DNA of 64,000 nucleotides, from assembly GCF_000685215.1 (NCBI RefSeq), contig NZ_ARYJ01000001.1, positions 496,001-560,000 of the forward strand, given 5' to 3'. Shown one piece after another: positions 17,965-28,087 of the stretch. The translations under genes and the position numbers were made by a program. The notes under the pieces are model-generated. The model was not told where the DNA came from and did not search any database. It saw only the letters and a program-made list of their open reading frames with translations. The stretch is from Hyphomonas jannaschiana VP2. Lineage in GTDB: Bacteria > Pseudomonadota > Alphaproteobacteria > Caulobacterales > Hyphomonadaceae. How positions within the stretch are numbered: the first letter of the stretch is position 1; the number at the start of each line of letters is the position of its first letter.

Positions 17965-18368
17965 ACGGCTGGTCCGCGCTGCTGCGAAGACGCAGCGCCA
18001 ACGAAGCACGCCGCGCCGACAACCAGTTCGAGCAGCGTGATCCAGACCATCATCTGATCCGGGACGCCATCCACCATCAGGCTGGCGAACCGGGCGAGGC
18101 CGTACCCTGTGTAGAAGAATGCACTGGCCGTCAGGGCAAGGGTCCTGATGCGGCGGGCAAACAGAGCGGCCAATGCCAGCAGGCCTATGGCGAGGATCGG
18201 TCCGCCCGCGGCCCGCATCTCATTGAGCAGGGCGGAATCCCCCTCGCCGATATGAATGCCGGCCGTTGCGTGGAACCCAACCGGATTCCAAACGATGCCC
18301 GCGCCGATCAGGACGGCAATCACGCCGGAAACGAACAATGCGGCAGAATGGAAGGTGAAACGGGACAT
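17961..18368 (-). CDS. DUF4345-type small membrane protein
   Basis: 135 residues with four hydrophobic helices and the pattern NPVGFHATAGIHIGEGDSALLNEMRAAGG, characteristic of DUF4345-like proteins. Function unknown. Start at 18368 is chosen because GGAG lies 6 nt upstream. It follows the DUF1772 gene by 34 bp and is the last gene of the TetR-controlled minus-strand run. Confidence 0.7.
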   Translation of the reverse strand: MSRFTFHSAALFVSGVIAVLIGAGIVWNPVGFHATAGIHIGEGDSALLNEMRAAGGPILAIGLLALAALFARRIRTLALTASAFFYTGYGLARFASLMVDGVPDQMMVWITLLELVVGAACFVGAASSQQRGPAV

Positions 18369-18402
18369 GGGAATCTCCATTTGAAAAGCCTGTGATGGAA
18401 GG

Positions 18403-18891
18403 TCAGGCCAGTTCGACAACGGCCATCAGCATGAAGATGGCTGCGGCTGCCGAGGCGCGCGTGCGGACGGTGTTCCAGAAACTCCAGGCCGGCACATATC
18501 GGTGCCAGTAGGCTGCGGCGACGGCGCTGTCGTACGCCATCCGGTCGAGGCGTTCATTCATCGGCACATTGAACACCACCGTCACGCCAAACGTGCCGAC
18601 CACATAGGTCGCCGCGGCTGATACGATCCAGACCGTCGCCGCCTCACCTCCCTGCAATATGGCGAACACTGCCATGAGGGGTGAGACGATCGCCATGCCG
18701 ATGAGCAGGACCATGAAAAGCGTACGGAACACTTTGCGGTTGATCTGTTGCATCGCTTCGATCCCGCCTGCAGGCTGCGTTGCAGCCAGCGAACGCATGA
18801 CGAAATCGGAAAAGGTGAGGAACACGCCGGCCACGAGGGCATAGGCGATCACGGAAAACTCGCTGGCAAGCAGCATCCATTGCGGGGTCAT
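18403..18891 (-). CDS. DUF1772 / anthrone-oxygenase-like membrane protein
   Basis: 162 residues with four transmembrane helices. YALVAGVFLTFSDFVMRSL, AMQQINRKVFRTLFM and FNVPMNERLDRM are DUF1772 hallmarks; this family includes cofactor-free anthrone oxygenases. AAAGGAG precedes the ATG. The reaction here is unknown, but its position behind an NAD(P)-binding protein and under a TetR regulator suggests a small redox or detoxification module. Confidence 0.8.
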   Translation of the reverse strand: MTPQWMLLASEFSVIAYALVAGVFLTFSDFVMRSLAATQPAGGIEAMQQINRKVFRTLFMVLLIGMAIVSPLMAVFAILQGGEAATVWIVSAAATYVVGTFGVTVVFNVPMNERLDRMAYDSAVAAAYWHRYVPAWSFWNTVRTRASAAAAIFMLMAVVELA

Positions 18892-18923
18892 ATCAGTCTC
18901 CTTTGCGGGATTGGGAATACCGG

Positions 18924-19559
18924 TCAGCTGGTCAGCCAGGCCGGTTTGTGCAGGTAGGTATTGTCCGAAAGCTGACGGATCAGGAAATCCGCCACGTCGG
19001 CGCGATTGATGCGGAACTTCAGCTTCCGGTCCAGCGCCTTGCTGCTGAGACCATGCGCATAAGTGCCGGTCCGCTCACCATCCCGGTAAGGACCCGGCCG
19101 CGCGATAATCCAGTCGAGGCCGGATGCGGTAATCTCGGCCTCCTGCGCCTCATGGTCGGCAAACATGTTTTCCATCATCAGCGGGCCGAGCAGGTATTTG
19201 TAGTGGGCCGGGATCAGCTTGTAGCTGTCCCCTGCCCCGATAGACGACAGACAGACGAGCCGGTCGACGCAGGCGTCTTTCATGGCCCGGATGATCTGGG
19301 CCGTACCAGTGGCGCGGATCCCGCTCTTGTCCTGCAGAGGTGCGCCTAGCGCGCAGACCACGGCATTCGCCCCGGCCACCGTGTAATAGACCGCGTCTTC
19401 GTCTGAAATGTCGCCCGGAACGAGCGTCAGACCCTGCGGCAGGTCCGCCAGCTTTCCCGGTGACCGGACGAGCGCCGTCACGGCGACGCCCTTCTCCAGG
19501 GCCTGTTTCACAAAATGCCGGCCGACGCCGCCGGTCGATCCGAATACTGCAACACGCAT
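18924..19559 (-). CDS. NAD(P)-binding epimerase/reductase-like protein
   Basis: 211 residues of an atypical SDR (NmrA/YwnB-like). MRVAVFGSTGGVGRHFVKQALEKG is the nucleotide-binding Rossmann start; ALVRSPGKLADLP favours NADP(H); LSSIGAGDSYK and LDWIIARPGPYRDG follow. There is no classical YxxxK site, as in flavin-reductase-like members. Start at 19559 has AAAGGAGG 5 nt upstream. Three TetR-type operators separate it from the divergent regulator, so it is probably repressed by it. Confidence 0.8.
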   Translation of the reverse strand: MRVAVFGSTGGVGRHFVKQALEKGVAVTALVRSPGKLADLPQGLTLVPGDISDEDAVYYTVAGANAVVCALGAPLQDKSGIRATGTAQIIRAMKDACVDRLVCLSSIGAGDSYKLIPAHYKYLLGPLMMENMFADHEAQEAEITASGLDWIIARPGPYRDGERTGTYAHGLSSKALDRKLKFRINRADVADFLIRQLSDNTYLHKPAWLTS

Positions 19560-19574
19560 GATCGCCTCCTTTGC

Positions 19575-19631
19575 TTGACACCATGTCAATTGACACGATG
19601 TCAAATAGGTGATCACTTGACACTATGTCAA
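19575..19631. promoter_or_regulatory. Three TetR-type operators in the divergent promoter
   Basis: Three copies of the 15-bp palindrome TTGACA-CNA-TGTCAA lie at 19575-19589, 19590-19604 and 19617-19631 (centres C, G, T). The first two abut; the third contains the ATG start codon (19625) of the tetR gene. The TTGACA arms also look like -35 boxes, so the repressor could mask promoters in both directions. Confidence 0.85.
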
Positions 19632-20215
19632 GTCCGAATCCCGATACCCGCCAAAGAATCCTCCAGGCCACGGCCGACCTCCTGTCCGAAGGCGGCGGCA
19701 CAGGCGTGCGCATGTCAGACATTGCGAAGCGCGCCGGCATCAGCCGTCAGGCCGTCTACCTGCACTTCGCCAATCGTGCCGACCTGCTGATCGCAACGAC
19801 GTTTTATGTCGATGAGTTGAAAGATACGGCGGCGCGTCTTGCCCCCAGCCGGGCAGCCGAGACGGGCAGGGAGCGTCTGGACGCCTTTGTCGAGGCCTGG
19901 GCCGGTTACCTGCCCGAGATCTATCCCATCGGGCGGGCTCTGATCGATATGAGCCCTACGGACGAGGAAGCCCGCAGCGCCTGGGCCCAGCGTATGCAGG
20001 ATATGCGGGAAGGCTGTGAAGCCGCCATCAGCGCCCTGAAGCGCGACGGAGATCTCGCGCCCGGCCTGCCGGCATCGCAGGCGACCGACCTGCTCTGGAC
20101 CCTACTCCTGCTGCCGAACTGGGAACACCTGACCAGGACCTGCGGCTGGTCGCAGAAGCAGTACCTGAAACACATCACGGCCACCGCCCGCCGCCTCTTC
20201 GTCATTGATGCTTGA
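19625..20215 (+). CDS. TetR/AcrR-family transcriptional regulator
   Basis: 196 residues. The N-terminal helix-turn-helix is TRQRILQATADLLSEGGGTGVRMSDIAKRAGISRQAVYLHFANRADLL (about residues 8-56), textbook TetR. The C-terminal ligand domain is variable and gives no hint of the effector. Its start codon lies inside the third operator, leaving no room for a Shine-Dalgarno between operator and start, so the message may be leaderless or have a very short leader. It most likely represses itself and the divergent NAD(P)-binding/DUF1772/DUF4345 genes. Confidence 0.92.
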   Translation: MSSPNPDTRQRILQATADLLSEGGGTGVRMSDIAKRAGISRQAVYLHFANRADLLIATTFYVDELKDTAARLAPSRAAETGRERLDAFVEAWAGYLPEIYPIGRALIDMSPTDEEARSAWAQRMQDMREGCEAAISALKRDGDLAPGLPASQATDLLWTLLLLPNWEHLTRTCGWSQKQYLKHITATARRLFVIDA

Positions 20216-20290
20216 GCTCGCCTGATATTTGGCAGAAGATGCAACAATTGACACATTAAGTGCCGCTACATGCGGCCGGGGGAGGACAAT

Positions 20291-21379
20291 ATGCTGAAGG
20301 TCTACGGGCTCAAGGTTTCCTATTTCACGGGAAAACTGGAAGCCTATCTGCGCTGCAAGGACATCCCGTATGAGTTCTGCCCGATGACGGCGCAGGACTT
20401 CATGCGCACCATTCCGGAGAAGACCGGCGCCATGCAGATGCCCGCCGTGGAGCTGCCGGATGGCCGCTGGATGACCGATACCAGCCCGATGATCGACTGG
20501 TTCGAGACCCAACATCCGACTCCGCCGATCCTGCCGGAAGATCCGGCACAGGCCTTCATCTGCCGCCTGATCGAGGACTATGCCGATGAGTGGCTCTGGC
20601 GCCCCGCCATGCACTACCGCTGGAGCTATCCGCTGTCATCGAAACTTCTCGCCCGGCAGATTTCAGACGCCATGGGCCGGGACATCAAGGCGCCCGGTTT
20701 TCTGAAGCGCTGGCGAACCGAGAAGCGCCAGAAATACAATTTCGTTACGCGCGATGGCGTCACACCGGAAACCCGCGCGCATGTCGAAGGCTCTTACCTG
20801 AGGTTGCTCGACCTGCTTGAGCCCATCGTGCAGGCCCGTCCCTTCCTGCTGGGCGAGCGGCCCACACTGGCAGACATCGGCCTGATGGGCCCCCTCTTCC
20901 GGCACTGCGCGATGGACCCGGTCCCCGGAATCATCATGCGGGAAACCGCCCCCGGCGTGATGGCCTGGGTCTACCGGGTCTGGAACGCCCGCGCCTCCCG
21001 AACCAGCTGCACTCTCGTCAGTGGTATCCCGGGCGATCTTTTACCGCTGCTGCGCGAACTGGGCGAAACCCATCTGGAAGCGCTGAACGCCAACGCCATT
21101 GCCTGGCAGGCGGGTGCAACGCGCCACGGCATGACCATTCAGGGAACGGTCTATCGGGATATTCAGGTGTCCCAGTACAGGGTCTGGTGTCTGGAGGTGC
21201 TGCAAACGCGCTATCGCGCATTGGACGATGCCGCCCGCGAGGCACTCGATCCCGTCCTGCAGTCCACTGGCATACTCGAACCGCTGCTGCGCCTGCCAGA
21301 CGTGGAGAGCCAGTACGCCAATGCGGAGAGCGCCCCGTTCGGCAAATCCCTTCCCGTGTTTGCAGAGGTCCGGAACTGA
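20291..21379 (+). CDS. Glutathione S-transferase-like protein with extended C-terminus
   Basis: 362 residues. Residues 1-80 form a thioredoxin-like GST N-terminal domain (MLKVYGLKVSYFTGKLEAYLRC, then MQMPAVELPDGRWMTDTSPMIDWF with the cis-Pro and the Asp-Ser-type glutathione contact). A helical C-terminal domain includes RPFLLGERPTLADIGLMGPLF, the GST N-capping box. The chain continues about 130 residues beyond the usual 200-230. Substrate unknown. Start at 20291 has GGGGGAGG 6 nt before it. A single TTGACAC half-site (20250-20256) lies upstream, not a full operator. Confidence 0.8.
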   Translation: MLKVYGLKVSYFTGKLEAYLRCKDIPYEFCPMTAQDFMRTIPEKTGAMQMPAVELPDGRWMTDTSPMIDWFETQHPTPPILPEDPAQAFICRLIEDYADEWLWRPAMHYRWSYPLSSKLLARQISDAMGRDIKAPGFLKRWRTEKRQKYNFVTRDGVTPETRAHVEGSYLRLLDLLEPIVQARPFLLGERPTLADIGLMGPLFRHCAMDPVPGIIMRETAPGVMAWVYRVWNARASRTSCTLVSGIPGDLLPLLRELGETHLEALNANAIAWQAGATRHGMTIQGTVYRDIQVSQYRVWCLEVLQTRYRALDDAAREALDPVLQSTGILEPLLRLPDVESQYANAESAPFGKSLPVFAEVRN

Positions 21380-21476
21380 CAGTCTCCCTTGCGGCAGGTT
21401 CCGTTGGGAGAGTGCTGGCGTAGCCGTATCCGGGGCGTATAAATGGCCATACAAGATTGGAAGAGGAACGCGTGAC

Positions 21477-22652
<1,176 letters not shown>

Positions 22653-22676
22653 GCCAGGTCTTCAGACTGAATTGGC

Positions 22677-22709
22677 AAACGCCGGACCCTCACAGGTCCG
22701 GCGTTTTTC
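22677..22709. terminator. Bidirectional terminator between thiolase and asd
   Basis: GCCGGACC and GGTCCGGC form an 8-bp stem with a 6-nt loop; TTTTT follows on the plus strand, while the minus strand gives only GTTTG. It lies between two converging genes, 8 bp from the asd stop. Confidence 0.8.
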
Positions 22710-22716
22710 TTTGGCC

Positions 22717-23811
<1,095 letters not shown>

Positions 23812-23824
23812 TCAGGAATTGGCC

Positions 23825-23905
23825 GTCCCGCGCCTTGGCGGGACGTTGGTGAGGGTGGCTGGCTTCAGATCGCACGCACCCGCAACGTCCCGCAAAGGCG
23901 GGTCG
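23825..23905. repeat. Nested inverted repeats upstream of asd
   Basis: Two small hairpins (GTCCCGC/GCGGGAC at 23825-23844 and CCCGC/GCGGG at 23889-23902) are themselves joined by a perfect 11-bp inverted repeat, GCGGGACGTTG (23838-23848) with CAACGTCCCGC (23883-23893). No coding sequence is evident in the 222-bp gap. Confidence 0.5.
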
Positions 23906-23991
23906 TCTTGGTGGTAATAATGATCTGTGTCTTCAGCATGGCGCGCTGAATACGGTCATGGTGGACAGAAGTAAAGTGCCTTGACCGCGGC

Positions 23992-24423
23992 CTATCCCCT
24001 CAGGATCAGCACGGAACAATTGGCATGAAGCGCTGTCTGCGAAGCGTGCGAGCCGAACAGATGGTCGCTCAGCTTGGGATGGTGCGTCGCCATGACGACA
24101 AAATCCACGCCATGCGTCCGGATCACCTTCTGGATCGTCTCGTTCACGGCCTCATGACTTTCGAACAGTGGCGTGATGGCATGGCTCAGCCGTTCTGCCT
24201 CTGCTGCGACAAAGGCCTCGAAGTCCGGTTTCCGCGCTTCCGGCATTTCTGTCAGATGCGTGCCCAGCGGATTTATGACCGTCAGGATCGACACTTTCGC
24301 TCCAGCCCGTCGGGCAAGATAAACTGCAGATTCCACGGCCAGTTGCGACGCCTCCCTGTGCCGCATGTCCACGGGGACAAGTATATGCGTGGCGGGAAAA
24401 GGCGGTGTGGTCTGATCGGTCAT
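23992..24423 (-). CDS. Universal stress protein (UspA family)
   Basis: 143 residues of a single Usp domain. HILVPVDMRHREASQLAVESAVYLARRAGAKVSILTV is the typical first strand-helix unit with the adenine-contact Asp. The nucleotide loop near the end reads GSHASQTALHANCSVLIL, a looser version of G-x2-G-x9-G-S/T, so ATP binding is uncertain. Cytoplasmic stress protein of unspecified role. Confidence 0.85.
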   Translation of the reverse strand: MTDQTTPPFPATHILVPVDMRHREASQLAVESAVYLARRAGAKVSILTVINPLGTHLTEMPEARKPDFEAFVAAEAERLSHAITPLFESHEAVNETIQKVIRTHGVDFVVMATHHPKLSDHLFGSHASQTALHANCSVLILRG

Positions 24424-24503
24424 GAATGTCTCCTCACGGTCAGCCTAATGGCTCCGGCCCGCTTTGTCAGGCGGCGGTCCTGCCGTAGCAGGCGCGGCGC
24501 ACG

Positions 24504-25124
24504 TCATAGGCGTTCAAGCACATAAACAGTCGCGCCTGAATTTTCTCCGTGTGCCTGAAGATGCGGACCATAGGCTTCTGACCGAATGGCCACTTCCCCA
24601 CTGGAAACACTTCTTCGAACACGCCCGCCATATTCGTCCATCGCCATGCTCTGGTCATTCAGCGAGAAAGCCAGCAAGTCACCGGGGGTCAGGATCGCAA
24701 GCAAATCGTCATAAACTGACGCAGGCGCCGCCCCCACGCTAATGACCCCGATTGCGGTTACGGCGCGATATTCGCCTGGTTTCACCGGGAGCGGTACCGA
24801 CGGATCCGTTTCCCACAGTTTGTGATAGATCTGCTTTCTACGGGCCATGGCGAGCATTTCGCCTGACAGATCCGTGCCGTCTATTCTGGAAAATCCAGCT
24901 TCGGCCAATGCAGCCCCTGACAGGCCGGTGCCGCATCCGAAATCCAGAATGGGAGCATCCTTGTGGGCCAATTCGGCGCTGAGCGCCAATGCCACCCGGG
25001 CTGGCGTTACATAACCGGTTTCAAGCAGGTCCTGATCGTATTTGTCTGCCCACGCATTGTAGAGGTCGCGCATCCCTTCATTTCCTGAGGTGCGATAGAC
25101 TTTGTCGATGAAGGTATCGGTCAT
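24504..25124 (-). CDS. Class I SAM-dependent methyltransferase
   Basis: 206 residues with methyltransferase motif I ILDFGCGTGLSGAALAEAG (about residues 60-78) and the acidic loop DGTDLSGEMLAMARR of motif II. The N-terminal DLYNAWADKYDQDLLETGYVTP is typical of Williams-Beuren-like methyltransferases of unknown substrate. Start at 25124 gives a normal N-terminus; a frame extension of 25 codons upstream looks non-coding. No good Shine-Dalgarno is visible. Confidence 0.75.
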   Translation of the reverse strand: MTDTFIDKVYRTSGNEGMRDLYNAWADKYDQDLLETGYVTPARVALALSAELAHKDAPILDFGCGTGLSGAALAEAGFSRIDGTDLSGEMLAMARRKQIYHKLWETDPSVPLPVKPGEYRAVTAIGVISVGAAPASVYDDLLAILTPGDLLAFSLNDQSMAMDEYGGRVRRSVSSGEVAIRSEAYGPHLQAHGENSGATVYVLERL

Positions 25125-25211
25125 GCGCGAGACTGTATGCGCAAGCGCCGGGGCGTGTCCATGTAACCAGACCGGACAAGGCGCCGCGTTGACCCGCAAT
25201 ATACGGGAACA

Positions 25212-25240
25212 GCCCGCCTCATTTCTGAGGCGGGCTTCCT
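25212..25240. terminator. Intergenic hairpin, probable terminator
   Basis: GCCCGCCTC and GAGGCGGGC form a perfect 9-bp stem with the loop ATTTCT. The T-rich tract is on the plus strand, although both flanking genes are on the minus strand, so its direction of action is unclear. Confidence 0.5.
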
Positions 25241-25305
25241 TTTCCGGGCGCGCGGTTTGCAGGGGGTCGCCGGAGCCGCCCGGTGGAGGTTCGGGAGCCT
25301 GGCGC

Positions 25306-26064
25306 TTACTGGTTCTGGCGCTCTTTCACGCCTTCCTCGTCTGCAAGGGCGCGGTCTTCTTCATTGAACTCGATCTCGGCCTCTTCGCCCTTGCCATAGG
25401 CGCGGGATTTCTTGGCCAGCGCCGACATGCTCTCCTGCATGCTGCCTTGGCCGACGGCCATGGTCTTGCTGGCATCCATGCCAACGCTTTCGGCATCGTC
25501 GAAGCTCGCAAACTCAGCGCCGAGGAAGACGACTTCCCAGCCCTTGGCCCGGGCCCGGTCCAGCGCAGCTTTCGCACCGTCTTTCGTCAGCTCACGGGAG
25601 GAATTTTCGAGTCCGTCTGTCATGATGACAATCACGGCCTTTTCCGGCTGGTCGGCTTCGGCAAGGCTCACCATGCGTCCGATGGCATCGAACAGGGGCG
25701 TCATGCCGCGCGGATTGGCTTCGTCGTCGGTGACATTCTTCCAGTCTTCGGCCTTCACACTGTCGCGCAGCACGTCGAACTGCATGCCTTCCTGAAAGTC
25801 GAACACGGCGAGCGTGACATCGGTCTCGATGTCCTCGCCGTCGATCTCGCCTTCATCGGCTTCGCCAACACTGGCGGCATAGGCATTGACCGAGCCAAGC
25901 GCCTCTTCCCAGATATTGGACATGGAGCCTGTCCGGTCGAGCAGGATATAGGAATGGACCGCCCCCGGATCTTCCGGAGCCTCCGGCAGGATCTTGGCGC
26001 TGGCCGTTCCCGCCAGTGCGATGGCGGCGGCTCCGAGTGTGAGTTTTGCGATGAAGGATTTCAT
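25306..26064 (-). CDS. Exported von Willebrand factor A domain protein
   Basis: 252 residues with a Sec signal peptide (MKSFIAKLTLGAAAIALAGTASA, cleavage before KIL). The VWA domain carries a complete-looking MIDAS: DRTGSMS (D-x-T/S-G-S class), the Thr of RGMTPLFDAI and the Asp of IVIMTDGLENSS. The C-terminus is charged and probably helical. VWA proteins bind partner proteins through a metal ion. It is a paralogue of the gene just upstream (26280-26987), which lacks the signal peptide. Its leader holds three tandem 13-bp repeats. Confidence 0.85.
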   Translation of the reverse strand: MKSFIAKLTLGAAAIALAGTASAKILPEAPEDPGAVHSYILLDRTGSMSNIWEEALGSVNAYAASVGEADEGEIDGEDIETDVTLAVFDFQEGMQFDVLRDSVKAEDWKNVTDDEANPRGMTPLFDAIGRMVSLAEADQPEKAVIVIMTDGLENSSRELTKDGAKAALDRARAKGWEVVFLGAEFASFDDAESVGMDASKTMAVGQGSMQESMSALAKKSRAYGKGEEAEIEFNEEDRALADEEGVKERQNQ

Positions 26065-26077
26065 CCTGGCGTCCCTT

Positions 26078-26116
26078 CCAGTTTTATGGCCCAGTTTTAT
26101 AGCCCAGTTTTATGGC
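26078..26116 (-). repeat. Three tandem 13-bp repeats in the VWA leader
   Basis: CCAGTTTTATGGC, CCAGTTTTATAGC, CCAGTTTTATGGC in direct order, one mismatch in the middle copy. They end 13 bp before the start codon of the exported VWA gene. On the coding strand each unit reads GCYATAAAACTGG. Confidence 0.8.
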
Positions 26117-26222
26117 CGGAACCGCCGGCCGCGTGCGTCTGAGGCCCCCACGGCCCGATTGAGATAAACGATCGGTTAGGATTGAGGCGCGTTCGTGGCG
26201 GCTTGTTGCCGTTTGGAAGGTA

Positions 26223-26252
26223 AAAGGCCCGCCGGCGAACCGGCGGGCCTTC
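26223..26252 (-). terminator. Terminator of the cytoplasmic VWA gene
   Basis: AAGGCCCGCCGG and CCGGCGGGCCTT form a 12-bp perfect stem with a CGAA loop. On the minus strand TTTTA follows. It lies 27 nt past the stop of the upstream VWA gene. Confidence 0.8.
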
Positions 26253-26279
26253 CAGTCTGAACGGGTGTTCAGTTTCGGC

Positions 26280-26987
26280 TTATTTCTTCCGCATAAAGAA
26301 GCCTTTTCGCTTTTCACCGGTTCGCTTCTGCACATCCGCTTCGCCCGCCTCTTCGCGGTCGGTTTCGTCGAATTCGACCGGCGCACTTGCCTCCGAGGCA
26401 TAGTAGATCTGGCTCTTGCGGGCGAGCCGGGTCATCGACTCCGACATCCGCCCCCGGCCCATCGCCATGGATTTGCGCGGGGAGATGCCGACCGCGTCGG
26501 CGTCAGAGAAGTTTGCAAACTCCGCGCCCAGGAAGACGATTTCCCAGCCGCGTTTCTCGGCCCGGTCGAGCGCGGCCTTCACGCCCTCCTTTGTGACTTC
26601 GCGGGATGCATTCTCCGCTCCGTCGGTCATGATGACGATGACGGCCTTGTCCGGATTGTCGCCCTCGGCCATCGAGATGAGCCGCGCAATGGCGTCGAAC
26701 AGCGGCGTCATCCCGCGCGGGCTGGCTTCCTTGTCGGTCACCTTCTGCCAGCCATCCGGCGGCACGGCGCGCCTCAGCACATCGAACTGGAGGCCGTCCT
26801 GCGCATCGAACACGGCGAGCGTGATCTGAGGCGCGACGTCCCCGGCCTGCCCGGCGATGTTGGCCGCATAGGCATTCACCGAACTCAGCGCCTCGTCCCA
26901 GATGGGAGACATGGACCCGGTACGGTCGAGAAGAATGTAGGAGTGTATTTTGGCCGGTGCGTGAGTCTTGTCGTCTGTCTGGGCCAT
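26280..26987 (-). CDS. Cytoplasmic von Willebrand factor A domain protein
   Basis: 235 residues, no signal peptide. It aligns along its length with the neighbouring exported VWA protein: HSYILLDRTGSMSPIWDEAL, ASPRGMTPLFDAIARL, VIVIMTDGAENASREVTKEG and EIVFLGAEFANFSDAD are shared almost word for word, so the pair arose by tandem duplication. MIDAS residues are intact. The tail is basic (RTGEKRKGFFMRKK). Start at 26987 has AGGAGGG 6 nt before it. Confidence 0.82.
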   Translation of the reverse strand: MAQTDDKTHAPAKIHSYILLDRTGSMSPIWDEALSSVNAYAANIAGQAGDVAPQITLAVFDAQDGLQFDVLRRAVPPDGWQKVTDKEASPRGMTPLFDAIARLISMAEGDNPDKAVIVIMTDGAENASREVTKEGVKAALDRAEKRGWEIVFLGAEFANFSDADAVGISPRKSMAMGRGRMSESMTRLARKSQIYYASEASAPVEFDETDREEAGEADVQKRTGEKRKGFFMRKK

Positions 26988-27066
26988 GGGAGTCCCTCCT
27001 CTGCTGGCCCCCCGGCCCGTCAGGAGAGATGGGGCGGGCCCCTGCCCGCACAAGTGGCAAAATCAA

Positions 27067-27098
27067 AAAGACCGGGAGGCTTGCACGCTCCCGGTCTC
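27067..27098 (-). terminator. Terminator of the desaturase gene
   Basis: AGACCGGGAG and CTCCCGGTCT form a 10-bp stem around a 9-nt loop; on the minus strand it is followed by TTTTTGA. It lies about 100 nt beyond the desaturase stop. Confidence 0.75.
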
Positions 27099-27132
27099 CC
27101 CATTTTGGTCCGCACCCGGCCAGAACCGGCCG

Positions 27133-27176
27133 CTATATATGGTGTATACATGGTGTATATACGGTGTTTTATATTG
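27133..27176 (-). repeat. 11-bp-phased triple repeat, copy 1
   Basis: On the minus strand CACCGTATATA, CACCATGTATA and CACCATATATA follow one another without gaps. A closely similar triple unit in the same sense lies at 40549-40581. Here it sits between the desaturase stop and its terminator. Confidence 0.7.
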
Positions 27177-27193
27177 CCCTTCGGGGCCGATGG

Positions 27194-28087
27194 TCAGGCA
27201 AATTGCGGCGCGATGCGCAGGTTCCGGACCCAGCCGATTTTCTCCATCGCGAGCAGGATCGTGCCGTTATAATCGACAATCCGGTTCCACACGCCCTTGC
27301 GCGGGCGGTGCAGCGCGCTGGTCGGCTCGGAATGGTGATGGTCATGGAAGGCTTCGCCACCGGTCAGCAGGCCGATCAGGTGGTCCGCCCAGATGGGCGT
27401 CTTCAGGTGGCCCAGCACGTTGATGCCGTAGACAGTCGCGTGGAACTGGATCGCCCGGCCGATCACGACGCTCGCATGCAGTAGCGCTGTCAGCACCAGC
27501 GAGCCGCCCGCCGCCCAGACGATCAGATAGATCGTCGCCGGGATGACGAGGTGCACCACAAGGCTGATTTCATTGTAGAAACGGTCCATCCAGACAATCA
27601 CCGGCTGGTTCTTCAGCCACATGGCCAGCGGACGCTCCATGTCTTTCTTGTCGCGCCACAGGATCCAGCCGACCCAGGCCCAGCGCTTGGATTCGAACGG
27701 GTTGTGCGGGTCGCCCGGCTTGTCGGAGAAGCGGTGGTGCTGGGAGTGGTAGTTCACCCAGTCCTTCACATTGCCCTGCATGGCGATGACCAGGTTGATC
27801 ATGGTCAGCACCTGCCCCGGCACGGCGAGCTCGCCTGCCCGGTGCTGCAGGATGCGGTGCAGCGGACCGATCCCGGCATTGCAGACAAAAATCGTGAAAG
27901 CGATCACGGCAAACGCGATCAGCATATACCACCAGTGGAAGGTGAGATGGCTGATAAAGATCCCCAGCAGAACCATGGTCACAAACAGCGCAACACCCAG
28001 GACGGGATAACCAATCGCCGAGAAAAAGCTGGCGAAATTGAAGGTTTTCCAGTTCTTCGGAATGGCAAGGGAGCGCGGCAGGGTCAT
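27194..28087 (-). CDS. Membrane fatty-acid / acyl-CoA desaturase
   Basis: 297 residues with paired transmembrane helices (about 28-75 and 175-215) and the three histidine boxes of membrane di-iron desaturases: HRILQHR, HSQHH (in VNYHSQHHRFSD) and HDHHH (in GEAFHDHHHSEPTS). NAGIGPLHR is the usual context of the first box. This is the delta-9 stearoyl-CoA desaturase type, which introduces a double bond into acyl chains at the membrane. Its own terminator lies at 27067. Confidence 0.9.
   Translation of the reverse strand: MTLPRSLAIPKNWKTFNFASFFSAIGYPVLGVALFVTMVLLGIFISHLTFHWWYMLIAFAVIAFTIFVCNAGIGPLHRILQHRAGELAVPGQVLTMINLVIAMQGNVKDWVNYHSQHHRFSDKPGDPHNPFESKRWAWVGWILWRDKKDMERPLAMWLKNQPVIVWMDRFYNEISLVVHLVIPATIYLIVWAAGGSLVLTALLHASVVIGRAIQFHATVYGINVLGHLKTPIWADHLIGLLTGGEAFHDHHHSEPTSALHRPRKGVWNRIVDYNGTILLAMEKIGWVRNLRIAPQFA

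Noticed and set aside
20250..20261. TTGACAC half-site upstream of the GST gene as a fourth TetR operator
   Set aside because: The second arm (TGTCAA) is missing; it may be only a -35 box.
27133..27176. The AT-rich triple repeat as the promoter of the cytoplasmic VWA gene
   Set aside because: The desaturase terminator (27067-27098) lies between the array and that gene, so it is more likely in the desaturase 3' region.
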